Assembly (NCBI GenBank): GCA_949710005.1
Contig: OX453276.1
Span: forward strand, 10,541,053 to 10,605,052
Direction of reading: 5' to 3'
Origin: Ricordea florida
Taxonomy: Eukaryota; Cnidaria; Anthozoa; Corallimorpharia; Ricordeidae
DNA length: 64,000 nucleotides
Below, one piece after another: positions 28,430-42,500 of the stretch. The notes beneath the pieces were generated by a model that was not told the DNA's origin, ran no database searches, and worked only from the letters and a program-made list of their open reading frames with translations. The position numbers were made by a program, and so were the translations under genes. Positions within the stretch are counted from its first letter, which is position 1, and every line of letters begins with the position of its first letter.

Positions 28430-30400
28430 GTGGTGTACAAACTTGGTGTTGCTTCCCATACTTTTCACTCCAGGGACTGTATTTCTCTGAACAAGTATAT
28501 GTATACAGTTGGTTGAGTGGTTGACCGTTTAAGTATAGAACATTAGTTTCATTGCTGTTGTTAGCTTGGTTTTTCCAGCTGCTGTGTGCGAATTTCCATA
28601 TCATACTTTTCACTATAGGAGAGGGTTTTTTTTATTGCACACATAATGGTGTACAGTTGTTCGACTAGTAGTTGACCCCTGAGCCTCCAGCTATGGACTT
28701 CTTGAGTAACTATGTAAATCACTGATTGTAACCCTTTCCCTCCTAAGAGTGACTTTATAGATTTTACTCTGGCCAATTCCAGACGATTTTACTGGTCACA
28801 GGGAGACCCCTTAGGAGTTAAAGGGTTAAGACTCTCCTTGGCTGAGTTTCTTCCAGAATGTACAGTCTTCTATTCCATACTTTTCACTCTAGGACAGGGT
28901 ATTTCATAGCACACATTTGGTGTACAGTTGGTTCATCCCTGATCCTCCAGCTACAGTTGAAACCACCTATCTCGAACTCGGTTATCTCTAGATCCCTGCT
29001 ATCTCAAACCATTTTTCGTTTCCCTTGAGAGTTCGAGATAGCAAGGTTTGACTATATAAACTTCATGGCACACAGAATGCTGTATAGTTGGTTCATCCCT
29101 GATCTTCCAGTTATAAACTTCTTGAGCATATGACTCGTTATTAGGTATTATCACTGTCATTGGCTGGTTTTCGTCTGGGATGCACCAAAATTCCATACCA
29201 TACTTTTCAATCCAGGAGATGGTATTTTGTTGCACACATACAGGTAATGGTATACAGTCATTTCATCCCTGACCCTGCAGCTATGAAGTTCTTGGGCACA
29301 CGCCTCATTATTATTGTCAATGTCATTTGACATTGTCAATGTCTCCTGGGGTGCACCAAACTTCCATCCCACACTTTTCACTCCAGGAGATGGTATTTTG
29401 TTGCACACATACTGGAAATGGTATACAGTTGTTTCATCACTGATCCTGCAGCTATGAAGTTCTTGGGCACACGCCTCGTTATTATTGTCAATGTCATTTG
29501 ACATTGTCAATGTCTCCTGGGGTGCACCAAACTTCCATCCCACACTTTTCACTCCAGGAGATGGTATTTTGTTGCACACATACTGGAAATAGTATACAGT
29601 TGTTTCATCACTGATCCTGCAGCTATGAACTTCTTGGGCACACGCCTCGTTATTATTGTCAATGTCATTTGACATTGTCAATGTCTCCTGGGGTGCACCA
29701 AACTTCCATCCCACACTTTTCACTCCAGGAGATGATATTTTGTTGCACACATACTGGAAATAGTATACAGTTGTTTCATCACTGATCCTGCAGCTATGAA
29801 CTTCTTGGGAACACACCTCGTTATTATTGTCAATGTCATCAGATATTGTCAATGTCTCCTGGGGTGCACCAAACTTCCATCCCATGTTTTTCACTCCAGG
29901 AGGTGATATTTAGTTGCATACATACAGGTAATGGTATATAGTCGTTTCATCCCTGATCCTGCAGCTATGAACTTCTTGGGCACACGCCTCGTTATTATTG
30001 TCAATGTCTGACATTGACAATAATAACGGCGTTTTTTGACGTTGTCAATGTCTCCTGGGGTGCACCATACTTCCATCCCATGCTTTACACTCCTGGAGAT
30101 GGTATTTTGTTGCACACATACTGGAAATGGTATACAGTTGTTTCATCACTGATCCTGCAGCTATGAACATTTTGGGCATATACCTTGTTATTATTGCCAA
30201 TGTCATTATACATTGTAAATGTCTCCTGGGGTGCACCAAACTTCCATTCCCTCCTTTTCACACCAGGAGATGGCATTTCGTTTCACACTTAATGGTGTAC
30301 AGTTGTTTCATCACTGATCCTCCAGCTATGAACTTCTTGGGCATATACCTCATCAGTATTCTCACAGTTGTTAGCTGGGATTCTCCTGGTGTGTACATTC
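28430..30400 (-). repeat. 171-bp tandem array (57-codon unit)
   Basis: About eleven units. The anchor tgatcctgcagctatgaa occurs at 29270 (variant), 29441, 29612, 29783 and 29954, exactly 171 bp apart; outer units are 160-196 bp and diverged. Because 171 is divisible by three, central units read as one 245-codon minus-strand frame (29157-29894) with repeated CNKIPSPGVKSVGWKFGAPQ. The first unit starts inside the last SMO exon and contains its stop codon. It lies in the SMO 3' region; translation is unproven. Confidence 0.9.
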
Positions 30401-30539
30401 AGAAATGCTCCTCAGTCTTAGTGGCTCCTCTGCTTTCTGTTTGTCATGTTTTACAGACCCAATGGCTTGAATTGCTTCACCTGCCTTTTTTATTGCCTCC
30501 ATTTGAACCTCTGGAATGGCAGGATACAGCACAGCAGGT
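30371..30539 (-). CDS. SMO: SMO exon 10: short C-terminal tail
   Basis: Acceptor TATTTCTTTAG; phase matches exon 9. It encodes about 55 residues ([20 protein letters not shown]... RLRSIS) and stops at 30371 within the first unit of the 171-bp array. No similarity to the vertebrate SMO tail is evident. The assignment rests on splice phase and position. Confidence 0.65.
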
Positions 30540-33500
30540 CTAAAGAAATAGATGCACAAATTTTGTTACAACTTTGCACATATTTACAAAAAAACACAGG
30601 ATCAGTAACCCATCTTGAAATGTTACACTGTGTGTGGTATCCATGCCAAGTGTCATGTACTGCAATTTATGTAATTTGGGAAACAAAACTCATAGGCTTG
30701 TTTGTATGTATGTTTGTATGTTGTTATTTTACCCTTGGTTTGAATTTTATTTTCCTTTGTTTCAAACTCATTATGATACATTACCATACCTCAAAACAAA
30801 GGAAAATAAAATTTAAACCAAGGAAAAAGTGAACCACAATGTATACAAACTGAACTGTGTTTGGGGGATTTTGAGAGCAGATACCGGTACTTAGTTTTTG
30901 TACCGCTGACTGGTTAGCTCGGTTGGTAGAGCACATGACTACCATGCAGGAGGTCGCAGGTTCAAAACCCCAGCCAGACCAACACTCAGGGTCTTTAAGT
31001 AACTGAGGAGAAAGTGCTGCCTTTGTAATGACATCTGAATATGGTTAGACTTTCTAGTCTTCTCGGATAAGGACAATAAACCATAGGTCCCGTCTCACAA
31101 CCCTTGTTCATGATAACTTAGTGCATGGGACATTAAAAGAACGCACACACTGGGTAGTGAATCATGTAAGCCTAATTTACAAAATATCCCGAGGGGTAGT
31201 GAATCATGTAAGCCTTTACAAAATATCCCAAGATCTTCTGATTACCCCCCGAGGAAATCTCGGGATATTTTGTAAAGGCCTACATGATTCACTACCCCAC
31301 ACACTGATCGTAAAGAGTAGGGGACGTAGTTCGTCGGGTGGTGGTATTTATGTTTCTGTTCAATGTCACCATTGCTTGTTTAAGTCGTGAAGTTATTGGC
31401 TGTTTGTCAGTAAGGCCATGGTGTTATTGGCTTTAAAGACTCAGTTGTCATTTGTCATACAGTTCTTGTCAGTTTCAATCCATTTGTTAATTTTTTTGTC
31501 TGAATGACATCCGTAAGTCGTTTGTACAGTACAGGTAATTTTTGGCAACGAGCTCTCTAGAGTGATTTGTTGATAGTAGTCAGTACTGTATGAAATGCAT
31601 TCAGCAGAGTCCTAGTCAATTCTGTAGTCAGTCGGTTAAGAGTGTTCAGCAATGTTGTTGGTAGTGTCATAGTTAAACCCAACTATCAATCAGTTCAAAC
31701 ATCTCTTTTGTTTCATGAAATACCATCTTAATGCACACCATTTCTAACTGGTGGTAATGATTATTTCAGTTTCTTCTTTCGTGCTTGGGGTAGCTTTTAA
31801 GTTACCCCAAGCAGGAAAGAAGAAATTGAAATAATATAAATAAAAATAATAATAATCATTTCACATCAAGGGAGTTACATGTATTTGCCATAATTTATTA
31901 TACTAAACTTTTCCTACTTACACAACCCTGTTCTTTCTCATTCTTCTTATCATTTTGTAATGACTAAGTTCTGGATGCCTATTTTTTCTTGTTAACCTGA
32001 AACACAAAAGGAATTCATTACACTGCATGAATTACCATGCACTGATTACCATGGAAACAACATACATTGTTATATACCTCGACTTTCACTCAACAAAACA
32101 AGCACTGTGATTGGTTGATTCTTGGTCACGTGCACCTGATCAAATTCAAATGTATTCCGACCAGGATACAATTGCCCAGTAATATATAGTGTGTCAGACC
32201 TCCACTCAGGAGGTTTAGGGTTGCGCCCTGGTGATGAGACCATGTTGTTCCCTAAGACAAGAAACTGTACCCCACACTGTGTCTCTCCACCCAACTGTAT
32301 ACAAATAGCTATTGGCAATATAATGCTGGGGTTAAACCTACAGTGGACTAGCAATACCATCCCTTGAGGGAGGGGGGTAGTAACAATTCCTAGGCACTTC
32401 TTGCTACAGAAACTGGGATAGGCTGCCACCTGTGGTCCCGTTTGCACCTATGTCTTTCAAAAAGAATTGTTTACTTCAGTTAAAATCAGTTTTTGCTACC
32501 TTCGCCACAATTTTTGCCAGGTCTGCAGTGTATTTGAAGTCCATGTCCAACTACTCATGGCAATCCCTGTGCCAAACAGAGATGCTAACTCCAGTTCAAT
32601 GACCCCTAGATCAGGCCGCTCACCAACAGCACAACTCGTCTTCCATCTCTGTCCCTGAACTGCTCTTTCTGCGATGCAGCTTGAATAAAAAAGCACACAA
32701 AAAATGATGATGATAATAATAATACTATTATGATAATAATAATAATAATATAATTTAGTAAAAATCTACTAGTATACTTATGCAAATGCTGCAATCTGAT
32801 TGGCTGAGCTATGGCACACCATCAGCCATTAGAGTGCAGCACTTTGTTGAAGATCGTTTTCAGAATGGTGACGTCTTTGCGCTTCAGCGAAGTTTCACAG
32901 GAAGATTTAGTATTTTATATTTTTTTCACTGACACATGACTCATTTACTATGATTTTTACTAAAACAATTAGATTTTTGCACATGACTTGGGCAGTGTGC
33001 TAATTACGGGTTAGAGACTGAAATGAGTGGTTTGTTTACAAATACACGCACGCGCTGGCTGTAAAATGAACAAGAAATTGTCAATACTGCACGAAGCGAA
33101 GCTGAGTGCAGTATTGACAATTTTCGAGTTCATTTTACAGCCAGCAAGTGCATGTATTTGTAAACAAACCACGAATTTTAAGTCTCTAACCCTTTTAATA
33201 TTCAATCTGAGTTCAATGAAATACAAAACGGCCATTTTGATGCCAGCCGTTGTGTGATGGCATGATGTATTCTCATTAGTGCACGGTTACTAGGTGATGA
33301 CATGATGTATCACAAAATCACGCGCATGGATTTAGTACAGTGAATGAAGATTAAATATTAATTATGTTATAATGCACTTGTCTTGACCAATCAGAGCATG
33401 CCTTATATCTGTTCCATTTTACAATAAAAATTAAGGCATTTACCAAACCAAGGAGCATGATTTTTCTATATGTTTGCAATAATGAGTAAGCTGTTTCAAT

Positions 33501-36500
33501 GTCAAAATACAAAGTTCATTGCATCAACTACATATATAACAAGCCATACTCTTTTTTCAAACTTGAAGTCCTGTGATGCATTAATAATTAACCTGATATA
33601 GAACCAATACAATTCTAATGAACTGTTTCCAGTGTGTGAATTAGAAATGGAAAAAAAAATATTGTACTTACCGAATAAACTCTATATAGCTATTTTCCCA
33701 TTTCTTTTGGTTGTGGTATTGGTAAACATGGCAGGCAAAAGTGGTGAATACAGACAGAAAAGCCATGAATGAAAATATACCTAATATGAAGAAATTATAA
33801 GGTGTCTATAGTCAGTACAGTGTGTAAGTACCCCTATCAGTGGTACAGCAGCCATTATCAAAATCTTTCATTATCATAATAAGCATCTGTCAGGCATGTA
33901 AGATGATAAGCAGTGAAAAAGGGATTTTTTTCTTTGGCCCACTCTCTTTTCGCTGCCTATAATTCTTGAATACTGGGACCTAAGGCTATGATACTGTTAT
34001 TAAAATAAAATTAACAAATTGACCTCCGTTTTTTATGCGTCTGTCCTCTTATTGATGATAAATTGCGTCATAACATTGTCAAAGTGTTGTAGATCCACGA
34101 GCCGATAGGCGAGTGGATCTACAACAAACTTTGACAATGTTATGATGCAATTTATCATCAATAAGAGGACAGACGCATAAAAAACTGACGTCAATTTGTT
34201 TTTTACAATAACAAAATGCGAAAAAGGTCAAATGAAGACTTTTAAAATGAAAAGAAAACGCAAGTAAACAGCAAGTAAAATCGCAATCAAGGCGCAACTA
34301 TTCTCAATAACTTTTCTTGCCTTCTCATTGGCTTGTGACAACACGTAATACAATTTGATTGGGTAAAAATCTGACTGTTTGACAGCTCACTTATCATGCG
34401 AAATACCTTGCATAAATTAAAATTTTATGTGTCTGTACTCTTATTGATGATAAAAATTAGCCAATCAGCACGCGAGAATTCGCTCAGTTATTGTAAAAAG
34501 AATATTCACGAACACAAAATTTTTAGTATGAACATTTTCATGCAATTTATACGTAGACCTAGAAAAAAATTGGTGATTTAGGGCAAAACTTATGGAAGCA
34601 AATTGCACCAAATAACGTCATACACTATGTGATATACAGAGGATTATTTAAATGTAACAGGATGAATAATTTAAGTGCTTTGTGGCATACAACCTACCAC
34701 CCAATTAAAATAAATGTATTTTTGTATTTCATATAAGAATGACTTCACTGCAGTTAGCTAATTTGTTCAGGCATTCACTGCCACACATCAAAAATACCAC
34801 TTGGTTATGCTTACCTACTCTAACAATTGTTTCTTTGATTTTGTGTGCTGCCCTAGTGCTAAGAAAATTGGGATTGGATCTTCGTAGCTTGCATAAGGTG
34901 GCAAGTCCTAAAGAGTTGTAAGAAAAAAAGTTCCAACAAGCATTAATGAGAGGCGACAAGAGGATGCATTGAGTACCTGTATAATGAATTTACAACATTT
35001 TTATACACTGCGGTTTTAATAACTGAAGATGATTTTAGGTATAGTCTTTAACATAAAAATTTGAAGTAGGTTGACTGTGCACAGTATCATAGGTTGCAGT
35101 GACTTCCAATATTTAAGGGCTTGTTAAGCCTATAGCTTCAGGGCCTCAGCTGCAGGGCCTCAGCTGCACATGCCCACCTAAACAGTTGCAAGGTATCCCC
35201 TATTTCAGGTGGCAGCCAGCTTCGTCTACATTACCAACAGATTGGATTATTTTACAGGTTTAATCTCTGGTAGTGACCTTGGAAAATTTTGGCAATGTTT
35301 TAAATTAAACAACTCCTCATTTCAAATAAAAATTGAAGCAAATTAGAGAGTGCCTTTTGGGCCTACAAACAGTTTACCGTGTGACTAACACAACAATAAT
35401 GACAATTTTTATTGATCACCTTGGGCAAGAAAAAATCCCCCTACAGCTAGAGCAAGACCTAATGGCCCTAAAAGGAATCCAGCTCGCATGTTGGGATTCT
35501 TGTAACCGACAAAACAGATCCCACTCAGAGAATTTGCATCAACCTGTGGGCAGATATTGCAATAAAATTTATTCAATTAGCATCTACATGTAGAATGTTA
35601 TTTTATGTCACAACCCACACAGCGCATATTTAAACTTCAAGCTGTGTTGACTATCGGTGATAGTGCCCCTAACACATATAACTACAAAAATGCCCTTTTG
35701 CACTGTGAAAGATTAATCTTAAAATTGTCTACTTTTGGTTATTTTACTTAAAAATAGTTTTGAAAACGTTCTGGTTCGTGTAGTATTTAATAACAGTGCA
35801 ATTTATCTTTTCTTAAGAATGTCCAGTCTGGAAACTTTCCTTTCTTTACCTTCATTAATAATCTCCAAGTAAGTAATGCCAGTTTTTACATGTTCAAAGG
35901 TTAACAATTTCTCACCGTTAATTTCTGTTGTTTTGAAAATGTCCCAGTCCATGCAGTTATGCAAAAAGCTAAGTTAACTTGCAGGCACTATTAAGTGTTA
36001 TGCATCCACTATTGTTTTTATTAAAGTGAAAAAATGATGAAATATCTTAAGGTAAAGAAATTTTCAGCACAGTCTGTAGCTTTTCTTACCAAAACCTAAT
36101 AATTTAATTCACAAAAATGTTCATAGTACAGGGCGTCAAATTGCGCCTAATACAGGCGCCTATGCGACTAAATTTTTCACTTTGGCGACCAAATCTTTAA
36201 AGTTAGTCGCCAAATTGGCGACTAGAATTTCTAATCACATCTCATCTAGTGATTTTTGAAGATTTGTAAAGATAAATCTACAGCAAAGTTCCTCCTTAAA
36301 CTCATTTCGAAAACGTAGCACATGTACGAACGTAAATCCACTAGACGCCATCTTGTATTTAGATAACCTTTCTGGTTGTATATGAATCATTCTAGTGTCC
36401 TCTTAGTAGCAGGTGCAAATTGCGGGCTCATTTTTCATCCCGTTTGACATGTTGACCATGTCATAAACATAATGGCCACCAACTTTTTGAAATTGGCTAC

Positions 36501-39500
36501 CAATTTTAAATATTTAGGAGCCAAGTGGCTACCGTAAAAAAAAGTTAATTTTACGCCCTGTAGTGTGTTCCTGGTGCTTTAAATTAACATTGACTTTTCG
36601 TACCTGTCGCAGAGCCAGCACGCAGATCATTAACACAAGGGGAGTAGCCCAGGTAACTGCGTGAAAGTACACCACTTTGCCAGCAAAGTTGTCTTTTGTA
36701 CTTCCCAAATATTTGAAGCAAATTGACCAGGAAAATGCCAGTACAACAAACAAAATAACACCAGCCAGTGAGAAGTAATAGACAAGGATGAATGTTACGA
36801 TACAAAGGAAACAGTCATCCTCGCTGAGGAAAGAATGTAAGACTTCTGTTATTTGAAAAGCCTCAGTTACTTTGGCAATAACATTTTGACCACCTTCTTA
36901 TAGTCAACTATTAGCATAAGAAAGACGACTGGAAGTAACGTAAATAATTGATTATAAAGCACTCTTCACTAGATGAGCTATAATTAATACGCATTATTGA
37001 CCAGGCAACATGCTTGGCAAATGAAGGATTTATGATCTGGCTCTTTTGCTATGTTTTGCAGAAAATCCCAGGATATCCCGGACTAGCAAGATAGGCCTCA
37101 TGTCCCTGTTTGAGTAACCAGTCAGGACACAGGATTCAACTCATCTAGCCCGCTCATGGAACCAGCCATATTATAATAAATATACAACTACTATATTATA
37201 CTGTACATGTACTATTCTGATGGCCACCGTTAGTACAATATACACTTAATGTATGGCCGAAAGGAAAACAGTTAGTTTTGTTTTCCCGAGAGTCCTGATA
37301 TTTCCCGAGACAAAGTCAAGTGAAACATTGGGACTTGAGTTTCGTGAGGGACCATACATTAAGTGCTTTGTTATATATTTAGACTTTCCCTTAAACAATC
37401 ATATATAGCAAAAACTAACAAACAAAGACAGCACAACTGGCGTGTGGGCAACAACTGCGCAGTTGTATCCCAGTCGGGATACATTTGAATTATTTTGATC
37501 AGGGGCACATGACCAAGAATCAACCAATCACAGTGCTCGTTTTGTTGAGTGAAAGTCTGGGTGTATAACAATACTTTATATATTCCAGTGTAGTTTGCTT
37601 ACCTTGGCTCCTGTAGTCTCATTGTATCATCATGTCGACAAACAGTGCGATTTCTTGCACCATCAGCAAACTGAATAAGAAATCCCAAAGATGCAGCACA
37701 AAAACAGCAGTTTATATAGAACAGTATGACCGATGGGTAACGATTCTGAGATTTCCAACCAATTAAAAATGTTATCTATCAAGGAAAAGAGACCAAAGTT
37801 TAAACTTCACCAACTGCAAGTGCAGCAATAGTCACTGCACCCAATATATACTTCTTATGAACCGAGAGTGAGGTCATTACATGGAAATCTCAGACTGAGG
37901 CCTTGATGTATTGACCGAGCAGTAGCAAGGTCAATACAGTCAAGGTCTGAGACTTCCTTGTAATGACCGAACATACAAGGTTAATAAGTTATATATTATA
38001 TGGCCGTTTTAGCACTGGAAAAAGAAAAATGAAAGGGTTTTCTAGTGTCCACTTGCACAGTGCAAGAGGTCATTTGAGGTCATGTTCACTGATCCAAAAC
38101 ACATCTAGCCTGTGCCAGGCTCCCGGATCGTGGGCACGATCGAAAAGCGGGAGAGCGAGAGAACAAATCGGTGGGAGTCTTTTTCTCTTCCCAGACTCCC
38201 ACCGATTTGTTCTCTCGCTCTTCCGCTTTTCGATCGTGCCCACGATCCGAGAGCCTGGCACAGGCTAAAACGCATCTGACCGTGCAATCAGAAGAAAGAA
38301 AAAACATTTTCTTTGAAAATGAGACAAGTTCTGTCTCTATTAAAGGGAAAAAATTTATTTTGAGAAATTTTCCTAATGCCCAGTCATCACAAGAAAATCT
38401 TGCCCGTTCAGCAGCCAATCAGAGCAAGCGTACTATTGTGGCCATATAATAAATGTATCGAACCTTAAACTTTCACACCTGTGGATGATTAATTATAACT
38501 TCTCCTAACAATCAGACGATTTGATACTACACTAGCTGGTTTGAAATAAAAGAAAACTATGCCTAAAAAAGAAAAACAATAAAACTCTGCCTGGGCTGAA
38601 CACACATGCCTAACCAACCATGCCATTGGGTGGGATAATTCTCGCATTATCACCACTAACCGACAATTTCATCAAAGATGTTGCTTAGGAGTTTGGCACA
38701 TCAATGGCAGCCACGCTCCATTGAACCACAAGCAAGGTATAAAAGGGTGCTTCAAAGCCTTGCCAAGTCACTCCTGAAGAAGACACTAGAGAGGATCAAG
38801 TGTTGACCAGGAGGAAGAAAAGCTACCGACAAAGTGTCAAGGTTGGTAAATAAAAATTTATCAGTTCCTTATTCAACCTAAGTTGTAAACAGAAGCAATA
38901 TTGTGTCATTTTGTAAACGTTAACCCTCACAGAGTGAGACCATATGTAATAGAATAGCCATTTTCAAGCCATTCGTATATCTGGTGTTGTGTGCCTTGGG
39001 TTAAGCTTGTAGAAGGATATTTATTTAACAATTATTCGCGAGAATCACTGAGCCTGCTTGAAAACTTGTAGGAAGAACTCAGCTTTATGCTTATGTCCCT
39101 CCAAAAACGCTTGAAAACTTGTAGGAAGAAAATTTTTCCTCCAAAACCGCTATGAATAATCCGTTTCTTCAGCAAAACATTGTAGACTGCTGTAGACTGC
39201 TGGCTGTAGGTTGTGTAGCCGCGGCAAGCCGCGAAAAGCGCGCGAAAAACAAAGCCTCGTTTCGGTTTAAGACCTTCTAAATATCCCGGATGACTATGGC
39301 CGCCATGTTGGGGCAACGTCGTCGTCGTCGTCGTCGTCGTCGCTAGGCGCACGCGCCCGCGAGCCATGCCGCTAGCCACCATGACCATGAAAACTCAAAC
39401 GCATGGTTTTCTCAATTTCTATCCTCGCACGGTAGTTATGGGGCTCCGCTATTAAGGCTTAAGTAACGTTTTATCCTGTTCATTTTTCTCCATGTTGATT

Positions 39501-42500
39501 CTTGTGATCATGAAAAACAATTGGCGATTGTCCATCTTTCCACCAAAATGTCAATGAAACTGCAACGTAGGACCTTGCAAGTTTCAAACGAGGTGTGACA
39601 TCACGTAAATCTTTTTTGATCTCATTCGAAGGTGTTAGATGAATAATAATAAGAGATAATATAGGAGTCTTCAGAGAGTCTCGGAAGAGGTCATATTTGA
39701 TTATTTTTTGGGAGATTTCAACATTTTTGGAGGGAATTGTTAATAAAAACTCTGATCGATAATTCTACTTTTGTTGGGTCAGTGAATTGTAACTACATTC
39801 GTTATTTCAAACCAGCATAGCATCAAACTACATCTAATTGTCCACCTGATTGCAATGTGCACTTTTCCTTCTCCTTACAATGTTGATACTGTTAACAGCA
39901 GATGAGAACAACTGCGCAATGTTTTGTCTCAAGGATTCCTAGTTGACTTAACATGTATCTGATTCTCCAAACTTAAAAAGAGTGTAAAGAAACTTGGTAA
40001 TTAGAACTGCTTCTTGGATCAAAGGAATCAAACGGTTAAAAAAGCATTTTCACCTTTTTTTCGTGGCATATGATATTGTGAAATGTCATTCGTTCAATGC
40101 ATTAATTTCTTTCAAGTGCAACTTTGTGTTGCATGGCATAGTACCTTTTGCATAACCTGACTGCGTAGTTAGTAGTTAAATATGAGAAGTTTGAGCAAGA
40201 AGCCTGAAGGTAGCTGGAAGAACTTGCACGGCGTGGTGTGCACTTGTGTTTCATACGTCAACCCCCTTTTTCCCCACCCATCCTTCCCTCCCAACAAAAA
40301 TGTCATGTACTTGAACTCCCCTCCTCTCCCCCCCCCCCCCTTTCAATGCCAGCTGCACAGAGGTTCTTATGCTTTGTATGCTGCAAAAAACCTTACCATT
40401 GTGAATAAGTTACATATGAATGACAAACTTCCAAATGCCCCTACAAATCTGTGAATTCTAGTGTGTTCCTCGCTTGTGAATATTGGATTTTGACACTGTA
40501 TACCACATCCTTCTATTCCTTCATACCAGCTGGACTGATGCTCAGTTTCAACCAATGGCCTCTTGCAAGCTGATTCATTAAGCTGTAATATGGTGATCTA
40601 GAGAGAAGAAGAAATGCCTCTCTATTGCATTTGGTGTTTTTTTAAGGCACTGTAAGTAGTTTCACAATTTGGTTCTGGATTGCAAACTAGGAAACTGACT
40701 AGAGAATGTTGCTCTACTTCTCTACTTCTTTCAACCAATCAGGGGTAAGCCTATACCATAATACGTGCCAACTCTCACGCATTAAGCATGAGTAAGTGTG
40801 ATACTCATGCGTAATGCCTGAGACTAGCATTTTACTGCTAGGAACAGTCAAGGGTAGAGGTGGGGGGGGGTTACTGCCATATATGGGCTATATAGGTATG
40901 TACGGCTATGAAAGGTATGGTTTTCAAGCAGTTTAGTCTGGGGATTGGGTGTAGAAATCAGAAAGTTTGGATCACAGGATATCAACTGATCCATTGGTTG
41001 ATGATTTTAGTCTAGACTAGGGAAACTGGAAATTTCCACTCAAAATAAGTCACAACTCAATCTTAGCAAAGAAAGCATTGATAGGTGCTCGGAATGGACG
41101 GCTATAATTGAAAACTGGATATTATTATCTGTCAACAATTGGGATTCAGATGGGAATCGGTGGTTTTAATACTGGCTAAACATTAAATAGTTAACTGTTC
41201 TTCATAACGCGTAGGTGTGTGCTTGACACAGCCCAGCATGTGACTGACAGACAAGACGTTGACGTTGAATATAGTGTGGAATATCAAAAACGCGTGTGCG
41301 AAATTAGGACTTAGACACTTTTGCCTGGATTTTGCCTTTGTTGTTGAAACAACTTGTTCTGAAACAGGCCGGGGAAAACAGGGAGGGATTTTGGGAGTTT
41401 AGAGACTGTTCATTTTCTACGAGGGAGTGGGGTAGTGAATCATGTCAACCTTTACAAAATATCCCAAGGGGTAGTGAATCATGTAAGCCTTTACAAAATA
41501 TCCGGAGGGGTAGTGAATCATGTAAGTCTTTACAAAATATCAAGAGATCTTCTGATTACCCCCCCCCCCCTCCCCCAAATCACACCAGTCCACCCTCCCT
41601 CGTAAAACATGAAAGGTCCCTTAGTCTAGGATAGGAAAACAAAATTCAGCTGAACTAGATCTAGTATAGGCTAAGGTTTCCAGGGTCCTAGCGGCACACC
41701 CCCACCCAAAAAATTCCAAAAGTAATCCCCACCCCAACCCCCCGGGAGAACAGCGAACGCTAAGGAAGCTAAAACAGCAAAGGGAACACCAAGAAAGGAA
41801 AAAAATTCCTTGCGGACACTTTTTTAGTTTTATTTTATCAAACTAATGGCACCATTTTGCTGCATTAATTTGATGAGCTTAACTGCTTTATATTTATTTC
41901 TATACAACGGCTTACAAATACCAGTCGCTATGTTTTTAACTGTCCAGTGCACTGGTCGAGAGCTAGGGCCGCCTATGGTTTAGCTTGTTGTGTGGCTTAC
42001 ACGAAGTGTGTAGCCGCATTATGGCGTGATCTGAATTATTTTGGTCAAGCGCCTGTCACGTGGTCTAGTAAGCCAAAAATGAACGCATTGTTGACCTATT
42101 TTTTCATTCGGTATTGAAGAAGCTAGAACGGAAACCTGGGCGAGCACAAAAAACTGAGACTCAAATTTTAGGACAATGGAAACTTGCAGGTTCCACGATG
42201 ACGTTTGTCAGCTAAATTCATACGCAATAATTGCCCTGTTCTTTTTTTTTTTCCCAAGGAAAGTTGTTTGTAGATTGAGTACTTCGGGTACTGTTTCTCA
42301 CACGTCCCGGGAACTTATCGGTCAATCGTAAAAACACGAAGCATTTACTCCAAAAACCTGTTGTGTTAAGACAAGAAAGTCTTGCTTCCTGGCAAAGTTT
42401 AATGGGGAAAAACATCTTTGTTCCTAATATATGGTGTTATTTGTTGCGCCTGAAAATGTCTCGAAAAGGTTCGGACCTGTCAAGAAAAGCGCGCCCGGAG

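Noticed and set aside
29157..29894. 245-aa open frame as an independent repeat-protein gene
   Set aside because: It follows from the 171-bp array being a multiple of three; units outside the centre are frame-broken and no start context or splice support is seen. Kept as an array.
28430..30400. CRISPR-like array
   Set aside because: Regular spacing arises from a contiguous tandem repeat without unique spacers, in an animal genome.
30903..30980. Functional tRNA gene
   Set aside because: A and B boxes are present, but the stem pairing is poor and a SINE body follows directly; it is a tRNA-derived SINE head.
36129..36560. 8-bp target duplication at the cagggcgt MITE
   Set aside because: Flanks share only ta; a longer duplication is not supported.
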